In this document: in pieces, positions 10,419-20,668 of the stretch
Layout of the letters: each line of letters opens with the position of its first letter
Position numbering within the stretch: the first letter of the stretch is position 1
DNA from: Cercospora beticola
Taxonomy: Eukaryota > Ascomycota > Dothideomycetes > Mycosphaerellales > Mycosphaerellaceae
DNA length: 64,000 nt
Direction of reading: 5' to 3'
NCBI RefSeq assembly: GCF_033473495.1
Contig: NC_088936.1
Location: 620,001-684,000 of the forward strand
Notes under the pieces: model-generated
Seen by the model: only the letters and a program-made list of their open reading frames with translations
Database searches by the model: none
Told to the model about the DNA's origin: nothing
Position numbers and translations under genes: made by a program

Positions 10419-11428
10419 GGCGAATGATCGTTCAACATCGACAAAAGTCAATTGGCGAGTCAACTGCCTCGAAGCTCTTTTATGCGGTCCTGCCGAAACT
10501 GCCACGCTGAGGCTTCCTTCACTATTGCGACCTGCATCGCAACTGTCTCCGCCCATCGATCTTCATTCGCTACTTCCAGTCCCATTCTTTCCCATCAGAA
10601 GCAATGGAAGGTGCGACTTGTCTCCAGAAGTGTGGGCACTTCACTCACTACCATCAGCACGGCCAACAGGGCAATATATTACCAGCATACTTTTTCCGGC
10701 TACCTGGAGCAGCTCCCTGAAAGAATGCTGCCGCAGGGCAATTCATCCTGTCCAACTTTCGAGCATGTGATTCGATGAAAGGAGAAAGATGCCAATGCAC
10801 AACACTATTCGCCATAGTGCTCACATCGCTTTGAGACTTGAAGAAGATCATGTCGGAAGACAAACATCAGAAGCCTGGAGAAATATCGGCAGCTGATAAC
10901 ACTCATCCACGTGCACTACCATAGGCGAGTCCTCGCCTCTAATCCCTGTCGACCCAAAAACCGCACCCAACCAACGAGACTGCTCGCTGAAAGGCAAAAA
11001 GTGGAACCCAAACTTCGGCTTACCAAACTTAGTCAAAGTGAAGTTCGTTTCCTGCCGCACCGTTTCCTCGTTCAGCAGCCCTGTCGCGGAACGGCGTTGC
11101 TCGTGCAGCGTAGCACAAGGACGACGTCAGAAGTGCAGTGGTCAAGTTTCATGGCGCACGAGCGCTTAATAGAGCATCATCCGTCACCGGGCAAGGCTAC
11201 CCCCTAGGCCCTCGACACAACATTGTTCCGACTTTCACGCAAGAGACTCGAGACGCGGACTCCGAGTGTGTGTTCACTTATCATCCCAGAACAGAGACAG
11301 AGACACATTCTAGACCTCAAGTGAGCTGCCTATCTGGGCAATCGCACAGTCAGCTTCGCCGTACGCACACCGCTGCTGCAACGTCAACTCCCGCTCCGAG
11401 ACATTAAAAGTCCACTGCATCCCACTCG
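10419..11428. other. intergenic region upstream of SDR 2, no supported gene
   Basis: Several overlapping open frames (for example + strand 10330-10770, antisense to SDR 2 and its leader) lack domains and have poor amino-acid character for a real protein. The promoter of SDR 2 should lie within the first few hundred bases. Confidence 0.4.
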
Positions 11429-11653
11429 ATGGCGAACCCTTTCAGCTCCATGATCAAGAAATACAAGCACCGCCGCAACGAGAGCCACACGCGGCGAGAA
11501 GAAACGCTCCGCAAGCGAGATGAAGAACGCACTTCCGGTACAGGTGACGGACTTCTTCGCATCGCACTGAGACGACACAACTCCGTCAACAGTTTCACGG
11601 CCGCGGATCCTGCGCAGTATTACCGAAAGGGAAGGGCTTGGAACAACATGTAA
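11429..11653 (+). CDS. small basic hypothetical protein (74 residues)
   Basis: ATG at 11429 opens a 74-codon frame encoding a strongly charged protein: MANPFSSMIKKYKHRRNE, then a run rich in Arg, Lys and Glu (RREETLRKRDEER) and a C-terminal LRRHNSVNSF. No known domain, signal peptide or membrane segment is seen. The composition suits a soluble helical or nucleic-acid-binding peptide. The surrounding 2.2 kb hold no better candidate. It could equally be a chance ORF or one exon of a longer gene. Confidence 0.35.
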   Translation: MANPFSSMIKKYKHRRNESHTRREETLRKRDEERTSGTGDGLLRIALRRHNSVNSFTAADPAQYYRKGRAWNNM

Positions 11654-12600
11654 TGAGTGTGCAAGAAGAGTCCGGGTTCATGTGTCAGTGCAGTGACAGG
11701 AGGGGATTGATGAAAGATCTCTTTTGTGTTCAATCGACAGAGGGATTCGAGACAGGGAGTTAGAGACAGAAAAGCCTGAGACAGGAAGGACAAGAGGGCA
11801 TGTTCGAGCGCGAGTTGCAAAGTTGCACGCAGAAGGCGCGCGCAGAGCGGGACACCAGTCGTTCTCAACTTCAGCAGGCGGTTTTTCCTTATCAGCAGGT
11901 AAATCGAGGGACCCAGAGAGGAGCAGTGCCATATTTGCGAAGCGAAACAAGATGCGAACTCAGGCACAGATTGGCAGGTTCAGAAGTGATTCCAAGGGCC
12001 CAAGTGGAGGGGAAGGGAACGCAGGTCGTTGCTATCGGGCATCAGTACCGGGACACAGATCGGGATTCACTCACCAGCGAGGTCTCATTTGTTGCACAGA
12101 TCAGGAGAAAACAGCAAGAATATCACAGCAGCAGGAGCAGTAGGAGCAGTTCTTCCCGCACCCACACCACAGCAAACGAGTAACGACATGAATGTACCGA
12201 TCCTCCTGCGCAGCATCGCGTCCACGAAGATGCGATGCATTCAAGAGGATTCATCGGCCTTCCCATCCCTCACTCGACTCTCAGTTGACCGTAGTCGGCG
12301 GAGTAGCGAGTGCCCGATCCCCTTACACCACTTCCCTCGTTTGACGGAGGTTACGGTTCTTCGAAGGACCGAGGCGGAACAGGAGTTTTGCTTTTTCGCG
12401 TGTAATACTGAGCGAGGTCTCATTGTCCTTGAGGAAGTGCTCCACCTTGCCACGCGAAGGGTGTTACGGATGATTGTGTGGGGAGAGAAAGAGGGCCTAG
12501 GAAAGCAGTGCCAGTCGTAGGAGCGCAGAAGCGCTGGGTATCGTTAGGTGGTACACGTGTAATGCACATGCTTTTCTTTTGTCATGTCTTTCGCTGGCAT
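11654..12600. other. intergenic, no supported gene
   Basis: Contains overlapping anonymous frames on both strands; the longest (12029-12520 +) has no recognisable domain. The right end should carry the terminator of the Nup37-like gene. Confidence 0.4.
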
Positions 12601-14364
12601 TTATCCGAGCGCGGCGGCAAATCCGACACGTCTGCCGGTGGGAGCAGGTGCGTCGCCCGCCATGTTGTCGAGCATGCGATCCATTCCGTCGATGTCGAGC
12701 ACGCCGGCATCGAGCATTCGCTGATCGCGATCGACAGGTTGGCGCTCCGCAAGCTGTTGCTGGAATAGCTGTCGCGACGGAGTCGTAGTCCGCAGTGCTT
12801 GCAATATGATAGCGCGATACTCGGCTGATATCAGAAGATCACGCTGGGTGTTCATCTGGCCGATACCGGCGCTCGAGGACTTCGAACTGAATTGCGAGAT
12901 AGAGGTGATACTTTCGCTGAATAGCTTGACATCCGTGATGTGTGTCAGGCCGGGTGAGTAGAGTGAGCCAAGTCCGCCGCTATTGCTCGTGCTGCGCTGG
13001 TAAAAGGACTGCAGACTGTTGATCGAATAGATGTCGCTGTTGTACCATAGGACTGCACTTTCGTCCCCAGGACCCGTTCGATTGTGATGCGCTGAGATAG
13101 AGATGCCGCCTTGAGGGGCCACACCTGAAATCTTCGGCGCACCTGAAAAAAGCTGCTCGGCTTTGGCTTGTCTGGTATTGGGTGTCATGGGAGCCAGTTT
13201 TGATGATCCTTTTCGCTTTGAAGCTGGCTCTGCCGCCTCCGTATGGCCTGCCGTGCCGAGGAAGCCACGTATAGCGAACTCCTCGACGCGCTTCCCAGTT
13301 GAGGCAGATGCAATGTCCCAAAGGCCCCACTCGCCATCCTCGAGCAGGACGAGGATGGCTTTGCCGGACAGTGCCCACCTCGCGTCTAATATTGACTTGC
13401 GCTGAGCGAAAGCGGCGCTCGCGTGCGCATTCTTCTCATCAGCGTGGAAGGGTGTGAGATATGCCATCACCCATTTTCCTGTTCCCGCCGGGGTGGTCGG
13501 GTTGCTGAGCATAGAGTCGCTTGAGCCAGGGCGCCTGCGAGGAGTGGTGGAAGCATACGGGTCGTAGATGCGGGCCGCACCAGAAGTGTCGGTGACTAGG
13601 ATCTGAGCAAGTCGAGGCGAAGGGTGAAATCGAACTTTTCTCCCGATCGCGGGTAGGAGTGCTCGTCGCAGCAGCTTATTGTCGGATAGTGCCAGTATGA
13701 CATCGCCAGTCACCTCGAGCGACCAGATCTGCAGTGCACGAGACACGCTGGCGATGTGTAGACTTCCGTCGACCCCGTCCGATGGTCCTGTGGTTATTGG
13801 GAGATGCTCAGCAGCCATGTATTTGATGCTCAAGTCTGCAGGGACTGGCCCAGATTCCTGTAGCTTGACAGTCGACTCGGCAATCTCTTGCAACAGCTGC
13901 TCCTTCTCTTCGTCGGTGGGCGGCGCCAGAGGTATGCTCAGGACAGCGGTGCTGCCATCCGTGGATGCAACAGCTACTACGGCTGTGGTCTGCAACAGCT
14001 TGACAGGCACCGCGGTGGGATTCAGAGTCGGCATGGCCACGCGCACCGCCCCTTGAGGCTTGTCAACACTCCCCAGCTCAATGTCCAGATATTGAATGAT
14101 GCCTGGGAAAGGACAATCGGGGTCCTGCTCCTCCTCTTCCACCTCGTAGACATCCTCGATCGAGTTGTGGTCGTCTCCATTCCCAGGTGCCAGTGTTGTC
14201 CGCTTGCGCCTTCTACCTCCCCGCCACAGCACTCTTAGACCTCGGGCGTGTCCATAGATGACCACAGTCGAGCCATTCGGGGCGGTGACGGGATAAATGT
14301 GCGCGGTGTGGATGCGGTGCGGGAGCTCGTAGCTATGCCAGGTCAGAATATCGTCGAGAGTCAT
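12601..14364 (-). CDS. WD40-like beta-propeller protein, probable nucleoporin Nup37
   Basis: A single open frame of 587 residues starting at ATG 14364. Repeated propeller-like strands are visible: NGSTVVIYGHARGLRVLWRG near residue 30, LHIASVSRALQIWSLEVTGD, ILVTDTSGAARIYDPY, AILVLLEDGEWGLWDIAS and AVLWYNSDIYSINSLQSFYQ. Acidic and Ser/Thr-rich loops separate them. The pattern and length resemble filamentous-fungal Nup37, the propeller that joins the Y (Nup84/Nup107) complex of the nuclear pore through Nup120. This is family recognition from memory, not a search. Another fungal WD40 protein is possible. It is divergent from APC1, 310 bp away. Confidence 0.55.
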   Translation of the reverse strand: MTLDDILTWHSYELPHRIHTAHIYPVTAPNGSTVVIYGHARGLRVLWRGGRRRKRTTLAPGNGDDHNSIEDVYEVEEEEQDPDCPFPGIIQYLDIELGSVDKPQGAVRVAMPTLNPTAVPVKLLQTTAVVAVASTDGSTAVLSIPLAPPTDEEKEQLLQEIAESTVKLQESGPVPADLSIKYMAAEHLPITTGPSDGVDGSLHIASVSRALQIWSLEVTGDVILALSDNKLLRRALLPAIGRKVRFHPSPRLAQILVTDTSGAARIYDPYASTTPRRRPGSSDSMLSNPTTPAGTGKWVMAYLTPFHADEKNAHASAAFAQRKSILDARWALSGKAILVLLEDGEWGLWDIASASTGKRVEEFAIRGFLGTAGHTEAAEPASKRKGSSKLAPMTPNTRQAKAEQLFSGAPKISGVAPQGGISISAHHNRTGPGDESAVLWYNSDIYSINSLQSFYQRSTSNSGGLGSLYSPGLTHITDVKLFSESITSISQFSSKSSSAGIGQMNTQRDLLISAEYRAIILQALRTTTPSRQLFQQQLAERQPVDRDQRMLDAGVLDIDGMDRMLDNMAGDAPAPTGRRVGFAAALG

Positions 14365-14674
14365 GTGAGCGCAGTATGGACGACTTTGAACTTACCTGAG
14401 ATGCAGCTTCCGCTCACGCTTGGTTATGCGCGGCTCCATCCTGATGTTGCTGCTGCAGCTGCAGGGGTGCAGGTTGTTGTGCTGATTGTTGTGTCTCGCA
14501 TTCGAGCTTCGTCTCAGACTTTCGCGTCAGGAACGCGTTTCCTTCCCAATCGAGCTTCCACCCACACCACCTCACCTCCCGCAAACAATTGTCGCCCTCC
14601 GCGCAGACACGCCGCACCGCCTCGGAATTGGTCGGCAAACATGCTGAACGGCGAGCTCCTCAACTTCCACTGTC
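14365..14674. promoter_or_regulatory. divergent Nup37-like/APC1 promoter with an ACGCGT box
   Basis: 310 bp between two divergent start codons. An ACGCGT sequence (MluI cell-cycle box, the MBF binding core in yeasts) lies at 14533-14538, about 140 bp upstream of the APC1 ATG. APC1 is a cell-cycle gene, so the site is plausible, but a single 6-mer can occur by chance. Confidence 0.4.
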
Positions 14675-17600
14675 ATGGCCGCCGTCACCTCGCTCGGCGT
14701 GCACACTCCGGTGGCGCTGCCATATCTGGTTGCTGAAGGCCTACTGCCGCGTGATCCCAGCAAGGATCTTTACCAATGGGAGACATATGTCACCGAGACC
14801 GATGGCCACGAAATTGAAGAAGAAGTGCTTGCCACTAAGACCGTCGTCGTTTGGTCACAAGGACGCTTTGTACGCAATGTCTATCGATTCGATCTCGAAG
14901 GCGAAAATGTTTCCCAGGCACTTCTTACTGCATTTCCCACTTCTTCGAAACTTCACGTCCAGGCGGATCGCATCTCGGGAACACAAAGGACGCCTAGGAA
15001 ACGACTCAAGTTGTCTAGCGATGCCTTGGCCGACCATCTGAAACCCACTCGGCCAACTCTGGAACGAGCGTTGGTCGTGCTGCTGAAGACCAAAGCCCAC
15101 ATTCATTTTCTCCGTGGCGCCAGCCATATAGTCAATCTACCATTTGAGATCGACAGGGCGTTTGCGGCACCTCGTGGACTCCTATTGCAACGCAAAGCGA
15201 CAAGCAGCTCGTCAACTCAAGCATCGCCACTAGTACCTCTCGCCCCTCCCAACTCGTTTTTGTCTCCACAACATCGGATGTCGCAGCAGTCATACTTGCA
15301 GTCTCCAACGTTTTCGAAAAGCTTTGCTAGCACGAAACCCGCTCAGCCAAGTCCACTCGGCGGCGACACCAAACTCGAGTCTTTGTTCAATAGCCTCACT
15401 TCTGCATCTCAGAAAGAGGGTGATGAAGATGTGACGAACATATATTCTCTGACAGGTGCGCTGTCAGACCTTGGCGTTGTGACCTACTCGATACAGCGCC
15501 ACAGACCGATCCGGTCCGGAAGACAAACCAGCCTGAATGTGGAGTTCGAAGGGCTCGAACCTTCGGAGAGGATCATCTACGTCTCCTCTAAGGATGAGCT
15601 ATCCAGCTACGCAACATCTGAGAGAGATCCCTTGGTACTGATTGCAACAATGAACCCCAACTTGAACGTCGTTTCGATATGGCACGCCTGGTATTTGGAG
15701 CAGAAGTCGTTGAACACATTGCTCAAATTGCGAACCGAGAACAAAGCTGCGAAGGCGCGACGTCGGAGTTCGTTCCTAAGCGCAAGTGCTGCCACAGGAA
15801 CTGCAACTCCAGCTGTCCGCCGTCGCGATGCCCCACGAGAGAGCTTTGGTGTGAATCTTCAACCAGACGCAACGCAGGGCAACCCCACGTCGCGAAAGCC
15901 CACCAGGCAAGAAGAAGAGGAGAGTATGGCCGCCCAGATGGATCCAGATTATAGAGCTGCAGGTTCTCAACAACCGGCGCGAGAAGGCAATCGCAGGGTC
16001 AGCAGCATGAACGCAGATGTCCGTGCCAGTCAAACCACTGTCGGCGCTAGTTTCGCTGGCACTACAGGCCGACGACACACATCCTTTGGCGGTCAGAAAG
16101 CTGGCCGGCGCTCCTTGAGCCAACGCAAAAGTCGAGGATCAACTGCAAGCAATGTTTTCAGTCAAAGCATAGGAACGGACGATGACACTATGGATCTCGA
16201 TTCCACCATTGAATTGGATCCGGAGGAGAATTTTGATGCAATTCTACAGCATATCCGGAACACCTACGAGATTTCCGGAGTGGGCACTGTTTTCGGAAGC
16301 ACTGATGAAGGCTTCAAGCGCGATATCGTGGTACGAAAGTTGCATTCCTTCTCCGTTGGCCAGCAGAGCATGCCTCGCGGCAACAATAGCAGCGACTTAG
16401 CTGCAGACAACTATACTATTGCGACGCTGTCTGAGGTCCCTTCTATCAACGGGCCAAACGATCCTCGCGTTAGGGTATATCTGCACGATCGACGGAACAG
16501 TGAAGTTCAGCACCTGGCGCTTAAAGTCAAATATCGTCCACTATATCCTGACATGCCTAGTGGCCTGGCAATACCATTGCCGGCCATCACTAGTGAATCT
16601 AGAATGGCATCATGCGACGATATGGTGAAGTTGCGAGATGGCAGCTTGCAAGCCATTTTGTTCGCGAACAGAGGCGTACAATTCTCTTTGGATGAGCAGG
16701 TGCCGTGTCCTTTGCTCTTCGATGCGCCGTTCCGAGCGCACAGCGGGCTTGGCTTCGCGTTGCCTGCAGATCAAGGCACAGAGATTGGCAGGAATCGTCT
16801 GCTTGCATCACCGCAATCCCCACGGTCTCTACAACATGTCGGCCCTGGCGGTACGTTCGACGTTGTTGGATCGGATGGCATACACCACCGCAGAGCGCTG
16901 CGCTTACGACCTTCCGATCCTAAGATCGACCGACTCATCACTTTGTGCAATATTATGCTGCCCAAATCGCACGCACGTGCAGTACGAAAGACGTGGTGCA
17001 TGGCGCACGCCTGGCTCAGCCAGAACCCATCAAGCCTGGAGAACACGGCTGGAAGCAAAGAGCTTGTCGCAGTGGTCGCGACCATCTTTACTTTCGTTTT
17101 TGGACTACTCGACGACAAAGCCAGAGCATCCATCAAGCTGGCGAAAGTCGCAACTGGCAAGACTTCGACAAGTACTAGTCACTCTACCCCTGCTGGTCAC
17201 TCGTTCGATGAGAGACATCTCGAGATATCCCCTACGTGGTCATGGCTCCCTTCGTCGCAACATTCCTCGCACCTATCGTCGCCCCGAAGTCGAGAGAAGC
17301 GGAAGGATCAGCTACTTGTCACGGCTGCAGTTGTCGCGGACGAGCTGGCGTCTAGTGTCGTGCAGGATACCACGCACTACGATACCATCACCTCGACTGC
17401 TGTGAAACTCATGCTCGGCCTTTACGTCTTTCGCGAAGAGCTTTCTCTCACAACGCTTGCTTCTGATGCACATATGACCAAGCATCTCGCGCCTGTCATC
17501 GCTCAAATTGGCTCATGGTTAGGGCTTCATGACTGGGGATTCTCGATCGCAAGCACTTACAGCCCTGTGGATGCTAGAGATGACGATTGGGCAACGATCA

Positions 17601-20600
17601 AGTCGAGGCCTGTAGCCACGCCACGATTGAGACTAATGGAACGACCGATCAGTGCATATCAGTGGTTCGAGAATGCCCTGAGGAAAACCAGTCCAGACCG
17701 CTTTCCTTCCCTCTACTCGATCGCGCACCTTGACGTCGATGGAGTCAATACGAAAGTGTCAGAGACTGTAGCGAATATGCTCACCCCGACTCTGGTAGCG
17801 TTGTCCGAGTTGCTGATCTCAAGCAATGGCCTGACCGCAAGTCCAACGAGGATAGTCCAACTTCTGGCAGAGAAGGGGTTCACAATCACTAACTTGGAGG
17901 CTTTGCCGGAATCTATAGCTGCACCTCTCATGGAAGCTATCGTGCGCTGTGAGAGGGAGCCGCCCACAACATGGCGCAATGACTTGCTAGAATTGGTTGG
18001 CAGGGCCGACCTCATTGTATGCGACCGTCGAACATCAGCCTCTCTCCATCGCTCGACAATAGCTTCTGCAGCGGGCACACGTGATGTGCTCCTGGCTTGC
18101 AACGCAATCGAACATCCGCATGCACCCGCTAAGACCAAAGAAGCTGGCAGGCATGCGATCACACAGCTCATCTTCAGTGATGATCGACGAATGGTAGAGG
18201 CCACGAGCTTGATGCATTTCAACACCGTCCAAGTTGGTTGGTGCGCAAAGGAAGACGAATGGGATGAGCAGAAGCACTTTGACATGCAACGCAAGGTCAT
18301 GCATCATGTCACTACCCGCATGATCGCGTTACCAGCTGGAGATGGAATGGTCCACTACGACAGCCAGACACCGTTGCTGACGGAGAAATTCCAGTTGCCC
18401 GGCTTCAGTTCCTCATGTCTCATGCAGCCAATGGGACATACGCTGACAGCCGATCGGAGTGGGCTGTCTGAAGAAAAGGTGAACTGGGCGTACTTCCACG
18501 CAGGCGTGTCTGTGGGCATACGCATATCCAAGAGCGTCAAGGGCATTGATACCTCGTGGATTGCATTCAACAAGCCTAGCGAGCTCACCAATCGTCACGC
18601 CGGTCTCCTGCTAGCTCTTGGTCTGGGCGGTCATCTGCGGCATCTGGCGAAGTGGCTTTCGTTCAAGTATCTTACACCAAAACACACGATGACATCGGTC
18701 GGCCTTCTCCTTGGCCTCTCGGCGTCCTACATTGGCACGATGGACGCACTCATCACGAAAATGCTTTCTGTACACATCACGAAGATGTTACCTCCCGGTG
18801 CGGCAGATGTGAATGTCTCACCAGCAACACAGACTGCAGGCTTGTTGGGCATTGGCCTGCTCTACTATAACACCCAGCATCGCCGCATGTCTGAAATAAT
18901 GCTCTCGGAGATAGAGTATATGGAAGTCGAGGATCCCGACAGTGGACCGGATCCATTGCGTGACGAGAGCTATCGTCTAGCTGCAGGATTCGCCTTGGGC
19001 CTGATCAACTTGGGTAAAGGCAACAACCTGCGAGGTTTGCACGGCATGCAGCTAGCAGAGCGTCTGCTCGCTATGGCTGTGGGGCCACGTCCCATTCACG
19101 CTGTGCATGTCTTCGATCGTGCCACTGCCGGTTCTGTCTTGGCACTCGCCCTAGTCTACATGAAATCTGGCGAGACTTCCGTGGCAACGAAGGTTGACAT
19201 CCCTGACACCGAGACTCAATTCGATCACGTTAGACCTGATATACTCATGTTGCGCGCCATGGCCCGACATGTTATACTGTGGACCTCGATCGTAGTTCGA
19301 ACAGACCTCAAGCCTGGGAAGGTGCAGGAAACGCTCAATGGAGGGATGGGCTTCGCCAACTCAACTGTTCATACCTTCGAAAAGGGTTGGATTGGTGCGA
19401 ACTTGCCTCGATGTTACAATGACGATCGCATCCAGAGGATATATCAGATCAATTCCCGCAAGCATAAACATGACAGCGCACACATCCCTCTGTACTACGT
19501 TCTTGCTGGGCTTGCTTGGGCGCTAGGTCTGAAATATGCTGGCTCCGGCAATCTGTCTGCTCGAGACGAGCTTCTCAGCCTTCTCGAATGGTACGAAAGT
19601 ATGAACACAGGCGCGTTCTTGTACGATGCTAAAATCACTCGAGCTGCACTGTGTCGCTGTCAAGATGTCGTCGGTGTGGCGGCAGCTGTTGTGATGGCTG
19701 GCACCGGGGATCTGGACGTATATCGTTCCTTACGGCCATTGCATGCACGTCTTGATGCTCAGACTCCGTATGGCTCGCATATGGCAGCACACACTGCGAT
19801 CGGGATCTTGTTCCTCGCCGGCGGGACTTACACCTTTGGCACGAGCGACCTGGCGATTGCAGCTCTCATGATATCTCTGCACCCGATCTGGCCCGTTGAA
19901 GTCAACGACAATCGTGTTCATCTGCAAGCGTTCCGGCATTTGTGGGTTCTGGCAGCTGAAGCACGATGCATCGTCATCGAAGACGTCGATACCCAGCGAC
20001 CTATCCACTTGCCGATAAAGATCACACTGAAGAATGGCGAAGTGAAGGAAATGCGAGCGCCTTGTCTGCTTCCGGAACTGGACAGCATCGCCACTGTACA
20101 AACTGCTGACCCAGCCTACTGGCGCGTCACACTGGACTTCGTCAGCAATCCTCAACACCTCGAATCTTTCCGCAAAGACCAGCGCGTCTACGTCCGACGA
20201 TGTCCCGCCTCTGAAGCCCATGACTCGGTCTTCTCCGCTGCACTGGCCGCTTTGACGGACATGAGTCTATCCGCGAAACCGTCTGTCTCATCATCGGCTG
20301 CGAATGCTCACGCCGGTGCTGGAGGTCAGGCCCATTGGCACGATCTTCTGTCTCTTCCGGCTTTTCAGAATCTCGATCACGCAGACAAGGATCTTTTGCT
20401 TCCCGCTGAGGTCCATTCGTCTGTGTATACGGATGAGAGGACAACAGTTGTGGACGATCGATTGGTTCTCGGAAATGCGGTGGATAGTCGGAAAGTAGAG
20501 GATTTGTGGAATTTGAGGACGCTCTTCGCTTGGGCGGAGAGGGAGGAGGAGAGGGATAAAGAGGGATCAAACGGGGTAGACGAGGAAGATGACGGGATGA

Positions 20601-20668
20601 AGTGGTTGGGAAGAGAAATTTTGCAGGATTTGCGAGCGGGAATTGAGGAGAGGGGGAGAGGTGCGTAA
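14675..20668 (+). CDS. apc1: anaphase-promoting complex subunit 1 (APC1/BimE)
   Basis: Largest scaffold subunit of the APC/C ubiquitin ligase, which drives anaphase entry by targeting securin and cyclin B. The frame is unbroken for 1997 residues, close to Aspergillus BimE as I recall it. The N-terminal region opens with MAAVTSLGVHTPVALPYLVA and has beta-propeller character to about residue 600, interrupted by a Ser/Arg-rich disordered insert near residues 360-500 that would suit mitotic phosphorylation. The C-terminal half has the proteasome/cyclosome (PC) repeats from about residue 1308 (HAGLLLALGLGGHLRHL, SVGLLLGLSASYIGT, TAGLLGIGLLYYNT, LAAGFALGLINLGKG). No introns are needed. The C-terminus is acidic and Glu/Arg-rich. 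Confidence 0.93.
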   Translation: MAAVTSLGVHTPVALPYLVAEGLLPRDPSKDLYQWETYVTETDGHEIEEEVLATKTVVVWSQGRFVRNVYRFDLEGENVSQALLTAFPTSSKLHVQADRISGTQRTPRKRLKLSSDALADHLKPTRPTLERALVVLLKTKAHIHFLRGASHIVNLPFEIDRAFAAPRGLLLQRKATSSSSTQASPLVPLAPPNSFLSPQHRMSQQSYLQSPTFSKSFASTKPAQPSPLGGDTKLESLFNSLTSASQKEGDEDVTNIYSLTGALSDLGVVTYSIQRHRPIRSGRQTSLNVEFEGLEPSERIIYVSSKDELSSYATSERDPLVLIATMNPNLNVVSIWHAWYLEQKSLNTLLKLRTENKAAKARRRSSFLSASAATGTATPAVRRRDAPRESFGVNLQPDATQGNPTSRKPTRQEEEESMAAQMDPDYRAAGSQQPAREGNRRVSSMNADVRASQTTVGASFAGTTGRRHTSFGGQKAGRRSLSQRKSRGSTASNVFSQSIGTDDDTMDLDSTIELDPEENFDAILQHIRNTYEISGVGTVFGSTDEGFKRDIVVRKLHSFSVGQQSMPRGNNSSDLAADNYTIATLSEVPSINGPNDPRVRVYLHDRRNSEVQHLALKVKYRPLYPDMPSGLAIPLPAITSESRMASCDDMVKLRDGSLQAILFANRGVQFSLDEQVPCPLLFDAPFRAHSGLGFALPADQGTEIGRNRLLASPQSPRSLQHVGPGGTFDVVGSDGIHHRRALRLRPSDPKIDRLITLCNIMLPKSHARAVRKTWCMAHAWLSQNPSSLENTAGSKELVAVVATIFTFVFGLLDDKARASIKLAKVATGKTSTSTSHSTPAGHSFDERHLEISPTWSWLPSSQHSSHLSSPRSREKRKDQLLVTAAVVADELASSVVQDTTHYDTITSTAVKLMLGLYVFREELSLTTLASDAHMTKHLAPVIAQIGSWLGLHDWGFSIASTYSPVDARDDDWATIKSRPVATPRLRLMERPISAYQWFENALRKTSPDRFPSLYSIAHLDVDGVNTKVSETVANMLTPTLVALSELLISSNGLTASPTRIVQLLAEKGFTITNLEALPESIAAPLMEAIVRCEREPPTTWRNDLLELVGRADLIVCDRRTSASLHRSTIASAAGTRDVLLACNAIEHPHAPAKTKEAGRHAITQLIFSDDRRMVEATSLMHFNTVQVGWCAKEDEWDEQKHFDMQRKVMHHVTTRMIALPAGDGMVHYDSQTPLLTEKFQLPGFSSSCLMQPMGHTLTADRSGLSEEKVNWAYFHAGVSVGIRISKSVKGIDTSWIAFNKPSELTNRHAGLLLALGLGGHLRHLAKWLSFKYLTPKHTMTSVGLLLGLSASYIGTMDALITKMLSVHITKMLPPGAADVNVSPATQTAGLLGIGLLYYNTQHRRMSEIMLSEIEYMEVEDPDSGPDPLRDESYRLAAGFALGLINLGKGNNLRGLHGMQLAERLLAMAVGPRPIHAVHVFDRATAGSVLALALVYMKSGETSVATKVDIPDTETQFDHVRPDILMLRAMARHVILWTSIVVRTDLKPGKVQETLNGGMGFANSTVHTFEKGWIGANLPRCYNDDRIQRIYQINSRKHKHDSAHIPLYYVLAGLAWALGLKYAGSGNLSARDELLSLLEWYESMNTGAFLYDAKITRAALCRCQDVVGVAAAVVMAGTGDLDVYRSLRPLHARLDAQTPYGSHMAAHTAIGILFLAGGTYTFGTSDLAIAALMISLHPIWPVEVNDNRVHLQAFRHLWVLAAEARCIVIEDVDTQRPIHLPIKITLKNGEVKEMRAPCLLPELDSIATVQTADPAYWRVTLDFVSNPQHLESFRKDQRVYVRRCPASEAHDSVFSAALAALTDMSLSAKPSVSSSAANAHAGAGGQAHWHDLLSLPAFQNLDHADKDLLLPAEVHSSVYTDERTTVVDDRLVLGNAVDSRKVEDLWNLRTLFAWAEREEERDKEGSNGVDEEDDGMKWLGREILQDLRAGIEERGRGA

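Noticed and set aside
10330..10770. 146-codon plus-strand frame antisense to SDR 2
   Set aside because: It is the shadow of the SDR 2 first exon and leader with no recognisable domain.
12029..12520. 163-codon plus-strand frame
   Set aside because: Anonymous composition, no domain, competing frames; insufficient evidence for a gene.
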